Positions 7,570-15,255 of a DNA stretch of 42,457 nucleotides are shown here, in pieces. The notes under the pieces were generated by a model, which saw nothing but the letters and a program-made list of their open reading frames with translations, did no database searches and was not told the origin of the DNA. Position 1 is the first letter of the stretch. Every line of letters begins with the position of its first letter. Where the stretch lies: assembly GCA_016214995.1 (NCBI GenBank), contig JACRML010000054.1, positions 1-42,457 on the forward strand. The letters run 5' to 3'. The translations under genes were made by a program, and so were the position numbers. This stretch comes from Deltaproteobacteria bacterium (GTDB lineage Bacteria; Desulfobacterota; GWC2-55-46; UBA9637).

Positions 7570-8925
7570 TCATATAAGCCTTCCCGAAAACGCCTTTTTC
7601 AAAATCGCCTGGCGCAGGCGTTCAGCGCGTGTGAGGTTAATATCAATTGTTTCCTCTATTTCTTCTGCAACAGATAGACGGCTTTCAATTTCTTCTACAA
7701 TCTTTAATTGCTCTGAAATTGGAGGGAGGGACACCGAGATTTCTTGCATAAATTTAGCGGGCACTCTCAATTGTCCGGCAGTCCCTGTCATATTTCTTTG
7801 TGCTTGCTTTCTTATGTCTCTTTGCAATAAGAAATAAAATAAATATTTATTTGATTTAAGTTCATGTAATCTAATAACGTGAAACTCTGTTGAACCAAAG
7901 CCCAAGCCATTTTTTAGATTTTCCACTATAGCAATTTTCCCGTTTTCCATACAGGGTGTAATTTTAGCAAAAATGATGTCATTGTTAATGAAAGAAGTAT
8001 ATCCTCTTTTTACTTCCCCAAATTTCTTCGTAATAGACAAATCAATCACGCCTGTTTCCTCCTGAACTAATTTCATTGGTAGGAAAGAGACCTCAACATT
8101 ATCAGGAATATTTTTAGGTAATTTTGGATTTATTTCTGCAACCTCATCTAATTTTGCACATACCCACCCTTCCGGCAATTCTGCCCCCTGTTTTTGTAGG
8201 GGCGGGGTTTCCCCGCCCTTTCGTAATTTATTTGTTTCAAAAAAGGGCGAGGCGACCTCGCCCCTACGTTTTCTCCATTCCTCTGTTAACTTCCCTTCAA
8301 CAGCAGCCTTGAGCACAGAGGCTTTGTAGCGTTTTAAACTCGCCCGCACTCTCTTGAGCGCCGCCACCGCCTCATCAAGACGGGAAAACTGTTTTTCAAT
8401 TTCAGAGACGATGAGTTTTTGTTCATCAATAGGCGCTAATGGCACCATTACTAAATCTGCAAACCTTTGGCTTATTCCGCCTTGCGCTGCACCTCTAAAA
8501 TCTTTTAATATGGACTGGTTCCCATTCGATGAAAAGAGATAATAAAAAATATAATCTGGTATAACATCTTCATTGCAACGACATAAAAATACATGTTCAT
8601 TTATTACAGCTCTTTTATATGGAAAGGATTCTCTTACTAAAGATGTTTTCCCTGTAGTTGCACCGTCTTTTACAACTAAAATATCGCCTTTCCTAATGCT
8701 TCCACGAGTCATTCTTATTGCAAAGTCTTCAGGTACATACCGAATATTTGTAAGATCAAAAGTGCCATTTTTATCTAGATGCTCAGCACCCAAACTCGGA
8801 ATGCCATCTGTTATATGTTTGACGCCTCCTTTTGGACGGCTACCAGATTCAAGTGCAATAATCACTTTGGACAAAGGTGATATTGTCCAAGAGTCAGATA
8901 AATTATTATTTGTTGTCTTCTTCAC
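7570..8925 (-). CDS. hsdS: Type I restriction-modification specificity subunit
   Basis: A 451-residue DNA-recognition subunit with two target-recognition domains: TRD1 about residues 15-190, with GGVKHITDGIPSLGAEHLD and the end QQKLIVSEIEKQFSRLDEAV; TRD2 about 245-430, beginning ELPEGWVCAKLDEVAEINP and ending EQLKIVEEIESRLSVAEEIE. Each is followed by a helical spacer. The start is GTG at 8925, overlapping an upstream stop as GTGA. Residues about 220-243, just before TRD2, are encoded by an in-frame double-hairpin repeat (8196-8267). It would guide HsdM. Confidence 0.93.
   Translation of the reverse strand: MKKTTNNNLSDSWTISPLSKVIIALESGSRPKGGVKHITDGIPSLGAEHLDKNGTFDLTNIRYVPEDFAIRMTRGSIRKGDILVVKDGATTGKTSLVRESFPYKRAVINEHVFLCRCNEDVIPDYIFYYLFSSNGNQSILKDFRGAAQGGISQRFADLVMVPLAPIDEQKLIVSEIEKQFSRLDEAVAALKRVRASLKRYKASVLKAAVEGKLTEEWRKRRGEVASPFFETNKLRKGGETPPLQKQGAELPEGWVCAKLDEVAEINPKLPKNIPDNVEVSFLPMKLVQEETGVIDLSITKKFGEVKRGYTSFINNDIIFAKITPCMENGKIAIVENLKNGLGFGSTEFHVIRLHELKSNKYLFYFLLQRDIRKQAQRNMTGTAGQLRVPAKFMQEISVSLPPISEQLKIVEEIESRLSVAEEIEETIDINLTRAERLRQAILKKAFSGRLI
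8196..8267. repeat. REPIN-like double hairpin inside hsdS
   Basis: The outer arms GTAGGGGCG and CGCCCCTAC enclose two hairpins (GGGCGGGG-TT-CCCCGCCC and GGGCGAGG-CGA-CCTCGCCC). It is 72 bp, exactly 24 codons, so hsdS stays in frame. It has the same design as the element in the RAYT gene. Confidence 0.75.
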
Positions 8926-8962
8926 GCTGCCAACACCTCATTCAATTCATCCATCATCTTCC
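8922..8962. repeat. 41-bp direct repeat, copy A (upstream of hsdS)
   Basis: On the minus strand it encodes KMMDELNEVLAA and a stop that overlaps the hsdS GTG. It matches 38 of 41 bases at 10375-10415. The encoded tail resembles the C-terminus of HsdR (LLDEMNEALAA at 11543). Confidence 0.85.
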
Positions 8963-9068
8963 ATTCCCACCCCTCCGGCAATTCATCATTATTTTCCATT
9001 AAACCGCTCATGATGTTTTCCATTTTGGTGGTATCGGTTGAATTTAAGGGATGATTGCGACTGCTCAT
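8922..9068 (-). pseudogene. 48-codon chimeric remnant upstream of hsdS
   Basis: An open frame from the ATG at 9068 ends in the 41-bp repeat. Its middle reads NNDELPEGWEWK, like the start of an HsdS protein, and its end reads MMDELNEVLAA, like the end of an HsdR protein. No convincing ribosome site is present. It is best read as a recombination scar in the hsd locus, although translation coupled to hsdS (GTGA overlap) is possible. Confidence 0.45.
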
Positions 9069-9091
9069 TTAGGAAAGGTCTGTTGATTTAT

Positions 9092-9853
9092 TCAGCTTAA
9101 AAGGTCTAATTCCCGCGCTATATATTCGTCGCCTGTTTTTTCAAACTCGTTAAATTCAGGGAATACCTTATCCGCCACAGACATAAGACGCGACTGGTCC
9201 TTTTTACCTAAACAGTCTAAACTTTCTAAAACCGACATGCTTCTAAACTTAATCTTTTCAATGATAAATTTTTGACAGGAAATAACTGTTAATCGGGCAG
9301 TGGCAGCGCCGTTTACCCCAAACAGATAAATCGGCACCTTGCGGTGGTTAAAACAATAATCTACTTTATATTCTGGCATATTGGGTAAAGGATAATAATC
9401 TTTTTGCGGTTGATATTTAACTAATTGAGTTTGAATAAATTCATCAAGCATTTCAAAAAAGAGACTCTGAATGACTTCGCGTTTATACAGTCTCATATTG
9501 CTGACTTTTAAGACTGTGCCTATAAATTGCATTAACGCGGGATATAAGTGGTCTGTCTCTATATCTATATACAAATTTCCTTTTTCATTTTGAATGTTAT
9601 AAGAAGATATAATTGTGTTAAAAATCCTCTCTTTATTCGGCGTATCCAATTCATAGGAATAGGATAACCGCATAAGAGTTAACCCATAATCGCAGATACG
9701 ATAAAGGCTGCCAACCGGTGTAATGAAAACCTCTACCATATCGCCGTCTTCATGGTAAAAAGGGATAATGACCTGCCAGATATTAGGCCTTTTCTCTCTA
9801 AGCCCTATCTTTTGATTTGACTGCTGTTGTAATAAATCTAAAATTTCTTTCAT
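9092..9853 (-). CDS. DUF1828/DUF1829-type protein
   Basis: A 253-residue protein. The N-terminal part (about 20-110: IWQVIIPFYHEDGDMVEVFITPVG, YRICDYGLTLMRLSYSYE) fits DUF1828, and the C-terminal part (about 150-250: KVDYCFNHRKVPIYLFGVNG, ARLTVISCQKFIIEK) fits DUF1829. Such proteins are frequent on phages, plasmids and islands, and their function is not known. Its ATG overlaps the stop of the gene before it (9850-9853), so the two form a pair. No membrane segments are seen. The pair is flanked by a 41-bp direct repeat. Confidence 0.72.
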   Translation of the reverse strand: MKEILDLLQQQSNQKIGLREKRPNIWQVIIPFYHEDGDMVEVFITPVGSLYRICDYGLTLMRLSYSYELDTPNKERIFNTIISSYNIQNEKGNLYIDIETDHLYPALMQFIGTVLKVSNMRLYKREVIQSLFFEMLDEFIQTQLVKYQPQKDYYPLPNMPEYKVDYCFNHRKVPIYLFGVNGAATARLTVISCQKFIIEKIKFRSMSVLESLDCLGKKDQSRLMSVADKVFPEFNEFEKTGDEYIARELDLLS

Positions 9854-10326
9854 AAGTTATTAAACAACATTGGATTTAAATCAAAATAATCATTTGCATT
9901 TTGGATATTTACTCTTTTAATAAAATATTGCAGAGCTTTTTCAAGGGAATCATATTCTTTGGTAATACCCTCAAGCGAAAGTTTACGGATTTCTTGTTCT
10001 ATATCTTCAGTCTTGAGAATATGTATATGATAGTCTAAATGGGGATTGGGTTTTAAAAGATTTTCTACTACCTCACCGTGGTTACCATTACAACGAATTA
10101 AAGGGATTTCCTTTTCGCCAGCCGGATGAAAATCCAGTCCTATAGAGAAATTTTCTTGAAAATCAATATGGCGTCTGATAAATGCGCTAAATTGCAAGTC
10201 CCCTTCAGTTGATTGCAATGTAAAGTCTTTGCGCAAATGTTGATTGTCTTGCTTAAAATCTTTTGGAGGCGCTTTTAAGACTTTCTTGGGCATTGTAATT
10301 AGCTTTTCTATGTTTGTTGCATCCAT
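9850..10326 (-). CDS. DUF6978-like hypothetical protein
   Basis: A 158-residue soluble protein with a region like FSAFIRRHIDFQENFSIGLDF followed by LIRCNGNHG and HLDYHIHILKTEDIEQEIRK. The layout resembles the family I know as DUF6978, often found with DUF1828 proteins; the match is from memory and uncertain. It is coupled by a 4-bp overlap to the DUF1828 gene. It may be one half of a two-gene toxin-antitoxin or defence pair, but the sequence alone does not show this. Confidence 0.6.
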   Translation of the reverse strand: MDATNIEKLITMPKKVLKAPPKDFKQDNQHLRKDFTLQSTEGDLQFSAFIRRHIDFQENFSIGLDFHPAGEKEIPLIRCNGNHGEVVENLLKPNPHLDYHIHILKTEDIEQEIRKLSLEGITKEYDSLEKALQYFIKRVNIQNANDYFDLNPMLFNNL

Positions 10327-10374
10327 ATTGGTACAAATCTTATTATTTTCTAATACCTTTGTAAATATAAAAAA

Positions 10375-10415
10375 TCACGCTGCCAGCACCTCATTTAACT
10401 CATCCATCATCTTCC
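10375..10415. repeat. 41-bp direct repeat, copy B
   Basis: On the minus strand it encodes KMMDELNEVLAA and a stop, 49 bp upstream of the DUF6978-like gene. It is the same sequence as at 8922-8962 apart from three changes. Confidence 0.85.
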
Positions 10416-10442
10416 CTCTGCTCTGCAGGTTTTGCCCTCATA

Positions 10443-10703
10443 TCAGAGTTTTCGTCCCCTGCGTTTCGCAAATTTATCTTCAACTCCATCCATCGGTGCA
10501 AACTTTATTTTATCTTTCTTGAGCACAGGCCTGTTGAAGGCTTGCAGAAAATACTCCATGTCGCCTTTTAATTCTTTCAGATTCTCACCTTGCGGGTGCA
10601 TTGGGTCTTCAGATATGGCTGTTATGTCACCTTTGTCATTGTAGTAAACCTCGTGGATGGCAAAAAATCTATCATGTTCTATGACTCTGTAATTCCAAAA
10701 CAT
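10443..10703 (-). CDS. Small conserved hypothetical protein (WNYRVIEH type)
   Basis: An 86-residue protein starting MFWNYRVIEHDRFFAIHEVY, then YYNDKGDITAISEDPMHPQGE and a helix LKELKGDMEYFLQAFNRPVL. This pattern (NYRV, FAIHEVYYD, P--P-GE, L--D) is common to small proteins in islands and near toxin-antitoxin genes; no biochemical role is known to me. It is transcribed with the PIN pair upstream and the DUF pair downstream. Confidence 0.65.
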   Translation of the reverse strand: MFWNYRVIEHDRFFAIHEVYYNDKGDITAISEDPMHPQGENLKELKGDMEYFLQAFNRPVLKKDKIKFAPMDGVEDKFAKRRGRKL

Positions 10704-10763
10704 CGCAAACCTCTTAAATTAATTCAGATATTCGAATTATGTTGTGAATAGAAATAAAAACCA

Positions 10764-11174
10764 TCAGGGTTTTCTGACTTCAATCTCTTTGATATTCTTA
10801 AAGTCTCTTTCATCGTAGGTATAGACTATGGAAATGTCATTTTCCAAACCCCAGTATCCAATTACTGCGTCTGCGAATTTCACGTTCTTTTCTTCATATA
10901 ATCGCAGCGCCTTCCTGAAAACATCTTCCATCTCAATATGAAGTTCAGGCGTGTTTATGACCGCCTCTGCAAGTTCCCTGACTGTTTTCCTGTCAAGTTT
11001 GTAATATTTCTCCAGCACCCATACTATTTCCATGATTACTATCGGGAGGATGTATAGGTGAATTTCTTTTCGCTTAGCCTTCTCCAGAAGTCTCTCACAG
11101 GCTTTTCTCTTGATGTCATCGTCTTTAATAAGAAGCCTAAGCAGAACATTGGTATCTACGCTTGCCCTATGCAC
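10764..11174 (-). CDS. PIN-domain toxin (VapC-like)
   Basis: A 136-residue PIN-domain ribonuclease. It has the acidic set D7 (VDTNVLLRLL), E near residue 46 (VIMEIVWVLE), D near 99 (FADAVIGYWG) and D near 121 (TYDERDFKN). The start is GTG, overlapping the end of the AbrB gene by 8 bp, the usual antitoxin-toxin arrangement. RNA cleavage is inferred from the family. Confidence 0.85.
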   Translation of the reverse strand: MHRASVDTNVLLRLLIKDDDIKRKACERLLEKAKRKEIHLYILPIVIMEIVWVLEKYYKLDRKTVRELAEAVINTPELHIEMEDVFRKALRLYEEKNVKFADAVIGYWGLENDISIVYTYDERDFKNIKEIEVRKP

Positions 11175-11400
11175 GTTCTTTCGCAGCCTCCTCTGTTGCC
11201 TTCTCTATTACTTCCTCTATAGGGACCGGGGGTTTGGCGAGAAATCCGATATAATCATGAATGGTTTTCCCCTTTTTTATAATGATGTCCCCCTCTGATT
11301 TTTCGATGACAAGCGTGTCCCCTTCTTTTATGCCGAGGCTTTTTCTCATTTCTTTAGGCAGGGTTATCTGTCCTTTTGGCAATACTTTTACTGCTTGCAT
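11167..11400 (-). CDS. AbrB/MazE-type antitoxin
   Basis: A 77-residue protein with an N-terminal SpoVT-AbrB DNA-binding fold (VKVLPKGQITLPKEMRKSLG, then EGDTLVIEKSEGDIIIKK) and a helical tail (PIEEVIEKATEEAAKERA) that probably caps the PIN toxin encoded by the overlapping next gene. AGGAGG stands just before the ATG. It probably represses its own operon, as such antitoxins do. Confidence 0.88.
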   Translation of the reverse strand: MQAVKVLPKGQITLPKEMRKSLGIKEGDTLVIEKSEGDIIIKKGKTIHDYIGFLAKPPVPIEEVIEKATEEAAKERA

Positions 11401-11487
11401 AATTCCTCCTACTAATATTAATATTCCTACAAATTATTTTGGCAGTAAATTATGAGTTTGTCAAGCGCATAATCTAAAATCATTTGG

Positions 11488-11507
11488 ATTCCCGTTTACA
11501 CGGGAAT
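11488..11507. repeat. Hairpin ATTCCCGT-TTAC-ACGGGAAT
   Basis: A perfect 8-bp stem between hsdR and the AbrB gene, of the GGATTCCCG...CGGGAAT type seen dispersed in many genomes. It could end hsdR transcription but has no U-tract. Confidence 0.5.
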
Positions 11508-11542
11508 GACGGCTTTTGCAAGAGGCTCATTCAATAATTTTT

Positions 11543-12240
11543 TTATGCTGCCAGCGCCTCGTTCATCTCATCAAGCAACGGCCACAACTGCTCGCCGAAT
11601 AATTGATATGCCTTTCCGATGCCGCCTTCCTGCGCAAAAGGCACATAATTGAAATCATCCTTTTCTATGCTCAGATTGGCGACAATATGGTCTCGTATCA
11701 TCTCAAGCCAGCGAATCTGCTCAGGGGCAAATTTCTTTCCTGCCGATTCCTGCCGAATAATCCACTTATCAAACCTTTCATGCACATGCTCGCTGAACGG
11801 CTCAAGCTCATCATGACGGATTGCAAATCGTATCAATGAAACAAGGTCTGTGAGAATCCTCTGGCCGCTTGCGCCCCGCACCTTTGACCTTTCTAATGCT
11901 GCATACGCATCCCAGAGCCTGTCAACGCGCCATAGATAAGGAGGTTTCTCTATCACATCCGAAAGCGCTTTTATATCTTCAAATCGGAGACGCGCCTTAT
12001 ACGGCTTGCTGTAAAGGATTTGAATGGCAGTAATCTCATCCTTATGCTCTTTTATGAACTGCTCAAAGGATGTAACTGTCTTTCGCGCCTTCTCCAATGC
12101 GTCTGCGTCAAACCCTGCTGCAACAACTTCATCCTTGCTGATAATGTCAATGGTCTGCTCAAGGGTCTTGTGCAGTTCAATAATCTTTTTCCTGAGTTCA
12201 GGATTATGTAATGGCTTGACCGCCTCTTTTATTATCTTGT
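11543..12240 (-). pseudogene. hsdR: hsdR, 3' part (C-terminal fragment, separated by insertion)
   Basis: An open frame of about 230 codons encodes the EcoEI-type HsdR C-terminal domain: NPELRKKIIELHKTLEQTID, TVTSFEQFIKEHKDEITA, ILYSKPYK, PPYLW, LVSLIRFA, FAPEQIRWLEMIRDHI, FNYVPFAQEGGIGKAYQLFG and the end LLDEMNEALAA. The frame is closed on its 5' side by a TAG about 8 bases inside the insert. A TTG at 12097 could serve as an internal start for 184 residues. Joined at the 16-bp repeat (12225-12240) to the fragment ending at 19870, it gives one continuous HsdR of about 888 residues. Confidence 0.9.
12225..12240. repeat. 16-bp direct repeat flanking the insertion, left copy
   Basis: TCTTTTATTATCTTGT is identical to 19870-19885. 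On the minus strand it encodes KIIKE of HsdR in the same frame in both copies. Confidence 0.92.
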
Positions 12241-12263
12241 ACCGGCATACCTATGTTTAATGC

Positions 12264-12473
12264 TTATTTGAAGTGGTTAACACTTTGCATCAAAATAGAT
12301 TGTTGAGTAGTAGTGTCCCAAAATGGCATATCTAATTCCTCAAACAATTTTCTTTTTGGGCAATCCGGAAGAATAGAGCAATAACCTGTATTGCAAAAAA
12401 ACGCCACTCCAATTGGTTCTTTGCCCCCATGCTTTATTGGACAATCAGGTTTGTTTAATATCTTGCTTCCCAT
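12264..12473 (-). CDS. 69-aa cysteine-containing protein of unknown function
   Basis: A 69-residue protein beginning MGSKILNKPDCPIKHGGKEP, with cysteines in DCPIK, FFCNTGYC and PDCPKRK that could bind a metal or form disulfides, and no signal peptide or membrane helix. AAAGGGG precedes the ATG. It is the last gene of the inserted module, 138 bp after the GNAT gene. I do not recognise the family. Confidence 0.55.
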   Translation of the reverse strand: MGSKILNKPDCPIKHGGKEPIGVAFFCNTGYCSILPDCPKRKLFEELDMPFWDTTTQQSILMQSVNHFK

Positions 12474-12611
12474 ATTTGCCCCTTTGTACCTTGCTTTTTC
12501 CCATGGATTTTCACTTGATTATCTTTTTCTGATAGATAATTGCACCCTCTTTTTTTGATACTAAGGTTATCATCACCACAACCTCTTATATTGAAAAGGA
12601 GAATGTCTATT

Positions 12612-13232
12612 TTAAGGAATATTATTCAAAACAACTCTTTGAACCATAGAGCCAAATTTCTTATAAAATCTTCCACGATATAGCGCGAGCCGATACATCA
12701 TGTGATATTTTCCCTGAAAGAAACGATGCTCTCTAAATTCCCCCTCTATCTCAAAACCAGCATGTTTAAGAGCGGAGAAACTCTCTCTATTATATTCAAA
12801 GACATCGCAATAGATTTTTCGTAGAGGATAATATGAGAAAAGGTAGTCATAGAATAACAGCCCTGCTTTTGCTCCAAGCCCCAACCGCCTGCTTTCAGGT
12901 TCAAGGAATGTAGTGGCAAAGGTAAAGCCATCTATAAGATTGGCATCGTATGTGTAGATAAAACCAACAGGTTTGTCTTTTTGATTTAGGATTACAAAAA
13001 ACACATGGTAATATCCTTTAAGCCGAGATGTCATTACTTCAATATATTCTTCTCTTGAAAGGATATCCTTGCGGAGTGTGTAGAGATAAAGGGATGATGG
13101 GTCAGACTCCCACTTGTGAAGCAGACTTAAGTTATCCCGATTTAAAGGGACTAGCCTGAAACCCTTACCATTTAGAGTCGGTGGTTTAAATCTTGTTTGA
13201 TTATTTTCAATGGAAATTGAGTTTCTATTCAT
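12612..13232 (-). CDS. GNAT-family N-acetyltransferase
   Basis: A 206-residue protein of the RimJ/RimL-like GNAT group: GKGFRLVPLNRDNLSLLHKW near the N-terminus, KPVGFIYTYDANLIDG as the central strands, ESRRLGLGAKAGLLFYDYLF as the acetyl-CoA-binding loop (R-x-x-G-x-G/A), and a C-terminal NRESFSALKHAGFEIEGEFR typical of this group. It would transfer an acetyl group to an amine; the target may be a protein or peptide. AAGGGG precedes the ATG. It lies 124 bp downstream of the small His/Gly-rich gene on the same strand and probably shares its sigma-54 promoter. Confidence 0.82.
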   Translation of the reverse strand: MNRNSISIENNQTRFKPPTLNGKGFRLVPLNRDNLSLLHKWESDPSSLYLYTLRKDILSREEYIEVMTSRLKGYYHVFFVILNQKDKPVGFIYTYDANLIDGFTFATTFLEPESRRLGLGAKAGLLFYDYLFSYYPLRKIYCDVFEYNRESFSALKHAGFEIEGEFREHRFFQGKYHMMYRLALYRGRFYKKFGSMVQRVVLNNIP

Positions 13233-13356
13233 TTATAACCCCTTTGCATCATGTTGGTTGATGGAGGAGCCAGTCCTGTCTGGGCAACTAGCGGCATTTG
13301 TTTGATTTACCACAGGCCCGGCCCCTCCAATCCACCCTATTACCTACTTACTCCCG

Positions 13357-13563
13357 CTACTTCCCGCCAGAACCGCCAGAAGATCCATCTCTGGCTTTAC
13401 CGTAGGAATCCCACGCTCGTTCACGAGATTCTTCGGGAGTCCGTCCCAATCTTTCAACGTGAATGTCCCTCCCCGTGTCGCAAATATGGGTCTTGTGATG
13501 ATGCCCACCGACGATGCGATCAACAACATTTGTGTCTTGAGTCGTTCTTTCCCTGATAGCCAT
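13357..13563 (-). CDS. 68-aa His- and Gly-rich protein, likely output of the sigma-54 module
   Basis: The ATG at 13563 has a near-ideal AGGAGGTGA ribosome site 5 bases upstream; a longer frame from 13608 lacks one and would start upstream of the predicted transcription start. The product starts MAIRERTTQDTNVVDRIVGG, continues HHHKTHICDTGRDIHVERLG, then a helix RTPEESRERAWDSYGKA, and ends in a flexible SSGGSGGK tail. The His cluster with one Cys could bind metal. A sigma-54 promoter lies at 13604-13620 with an activator-type site further up. I do not recognise the family. It could be a signalling protein, an effector or a substrate of the GNAT encoded next; this is inference. Confidence 0.65.
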   Translation of the reverse strand: MAIRERTTQDTNVVDRIVGGHHHKTHICDTGRDIHVERLGRTPEESRERAWDSYGKARDGSSGGSGGK

Positions 13564-13603
13564 TGGTTTCACCTCCTTTCTTGCCGCCTTACCCATACTT
13601 ATT

Positions 13604-13620
13604 AGCAAATGCTATGCCAA
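13604..13620 (-). promoter_or_regulatory. Sigma-54 (-24/-12) promoter of the 68-aa gene
   Basis: The minus strand reads TTGGCATAGCATTTGCT, with GG and GC exactly 10 bases apart, close to the TTGGCAC-N5-TTGC consensus. The predicted start near 13593 gives a 30-nt leader that contains the AGGAGGTGA ribosome site. Confidence 0.75.
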
Positions 13621-13681
13621 TTATTGAAAATCAAGGATAATCAAGGAGTTATGTGGAGGGGGATACTGCGAAAGAGGGTTG

Positions 13682-13702
13682 TCAGTCAGAACTGTCGGTC
13701 AA
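13682..13702 (-). promoter_or_regulatory. Candidate upstream activator site of the 68-aa gene promoter
   Basis: On the plus strand it reads TCAGTCA, 8 bases, then TCGGTCAA at its end; it matches 16 of 21 bases with the site at 19806-19826. It sits about 89-109 bp upstream of the predicted start, the usual distance for sigma-54 activator binding sites. Confidence 0.6.
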
Positions 13703-13773
13703 AAATCAAAAATGAAGGTTTAAATAAACTATAGCGGGGGGGGTATTCTGTTAGCTTATTTGAGCAATAGAAC

Positions 13774-15255
13774 TTATCCTTTCTTCCAACGCTCAAATGT
13801 GCTCGCGGATAAATTGAGCAATTGTTGTGCTTTTTTTACAACGCCATTTGCCTTTTTCAATGCAGCTTCTGCTAATTCCTTTTGAAACTTTTTTACAGCA
13901 TCATTAGCATTCATTCCTGCATTGAGTATATCTATCACAAACCCTGAATCGTCCCTTTGCTGGGGCTGAGGCTGTTTTTGTATGTCATCAACTATCCATT
14001 TATTGCCATCCTGCTTTTTGGAAACAGCGACTGCACCTTCAATCAAATTTTCAAGTTCCCTCACATTACCTTTCCAGTTATGAGACATCATCCGATGTTT
14101 GGTATCATCGCTAATATTTAAGGAGCGACTTGATTTTTCATTGTGCTTCTCCACAAAATAATTAATCAGGAGAGGTATATCTTCTTTTTTTTCTCTGAGC
14201 GGGGGCAGTTTGATTGGGACAACTTTCAGTCTGTAATAGAGGTCTTCACGGAAGGTCTTTTCTTCAACAGCTTTTTCTAAATCCTTGTTGGTAGCTGCAA
14301 TAACCCTCACATCAACCTTAATGGTCTTAATCCCACCGAGCCTTTCAACCTCCCTTTCCTGCAGAACCCTCAATAATTTTACCTGAAGGGCAGGACTCAT
14401 CTCCCCCACCTCATCCAAAAATATTGTTCCGTTATCAGCAAGATCAAACTTTCCCTGTGTCTCTTTAATTGCGCCTGTAAACGCACCCTTCTCATAACCA
14501 AAGAGTTCAGATTCAAGTAAGTTTTCTGGAATAGCAGCACAATTAATAGCAACAAAAGGTTTATCTTTTCGTGGGCTATTACTATGTATAAACCTTGCTA
14601 CCAATTCCTTTCCAGTTCCACTTTCGCCCAATAGTAATACTGTGGATGTAGTATCGCTAACGTCTTTTGCGAGAGTCAAGGCATCTCTCATTTTAGGACT
14701 AATAGTGATAATTTTAGGAGATGCGAGGTTTGGGATAATTTTTGAAATCTTTGCAATTTCAACAAATGCTGAATAGGTTTTACCTAATAATTCCTCTTTC
14801 AAATTTTCCCTGGGAAACTTGTCAACAAATTTAATAAATCCTTCTGATTCCCAATCTTCAGGAATCCATTGTTGAAAGTGTTTTGCCGCAGCAGGTTTAT
14901 CAGAAACGAGGAGGCAGCAGATTTCCCTCTTTTTTTTAGAGCGTTGCATAAGCTTTTTAATCTCCAGTGCCAGATAAATACCACCAAAGGGTTCATTTGG
15001 TTTATTAGGGTCAGGGGCATATCCATTGCTACAATTTGGGTTCATAAAAACATCGCTTATGATGACATTGATGTCCTCATCCGCCTTTATAAGTTTAAGG
15101 GCGTCATCTCCATCTAATGCTGGTTTAATATCACTATTAAAATAGTCGTTCAACTTAAATTCCTTAACAAACATTTTTACCCATTCTGTATATAGCTTGA
15201 GAGAGTTTTTATCATCGTCTGCGATAAGCACCTTATAACTAATCTTGTTACTCAT
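13774..15255 (-). CDS. Sigma-54-dependent response regulator (NtrC family)
   Basis: A 493-residue activator. A receiver domain (about 6-165) has the acidic pocket at D13-D15 and the probable phosphorylation site D68 ([10 protein letters not shown]), with an unusually long loop (about 72-92). The AAA+ domain (about 182-420) has Walker A GESGTGKE (210-217), the sigma-54-contacting GAFTGA (257-262) and Walker B GTIFLDE (276-282). The C-terminus is a Fis-type helix-turn-helix ([20 protein letters not shown]). Its start overlaps the stop of the kinase gene by 4 bp (ATGA), so the two are a coupled pair. It probably binds the two TCAGTCA/CGGTCAA sites in this insert. It is intact, with all catalytic motifs. 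Confidence 0.94.
   Translation of the reverse strand: MSNKISYKVLIADDDKNSLKLYTEWVKMFVKEFKLNDYFNSDIKPALDGDDALKLIKADEDINVIISDVFMNPNCSNGYAPDPNKPNEPFGGIYLALEIKKLMQRSKKKREICCLLVSDKPAAAKHFQQWIPEDWESEGFIKFVDKFPRENLKEELLGKTYSAFVEIAKISKIIPNLASPKIITISPKMRDALTLAKDVSDTTSTVLLLGESGTGKELVARFIHSNSPRKDKPFVAINCAAIPENLLESELFGYEKGAFTGAIKETQGKFDLADNGTIFLDEVGEMSPALQVKLLRVLQEREVERLGGIKTIKVDVRVIAATNKDLEKAVEEKTFREDLYYRLKVVPIKLPPLREKKEDIPLLINYFVEKHNEKSSRSLNISDDTKHRMMSHNWKGNVRELENLIEGAVAVSKKQDGNKWIVDDIQKQPQPQQRDDSGFVIDILNAGMNANDAVKKFQKELAEAALKKANGVVKKAQQLLNLSASTFERWKKG

Noticed and set aside
13251..13556. 101-aa plus-strand and 61-aa minus-strand frames over the 68-aa gene
   Set aside because: They are shadows of the 68-aa minus-strand gene, which alone has a strong ribosome site and a promoter.
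13736..13743. Run of eight G as a possible regulatory or slippage site
   Set aside because: It is intergenic, with no link to the promoter spacing; nothing further supports a function.
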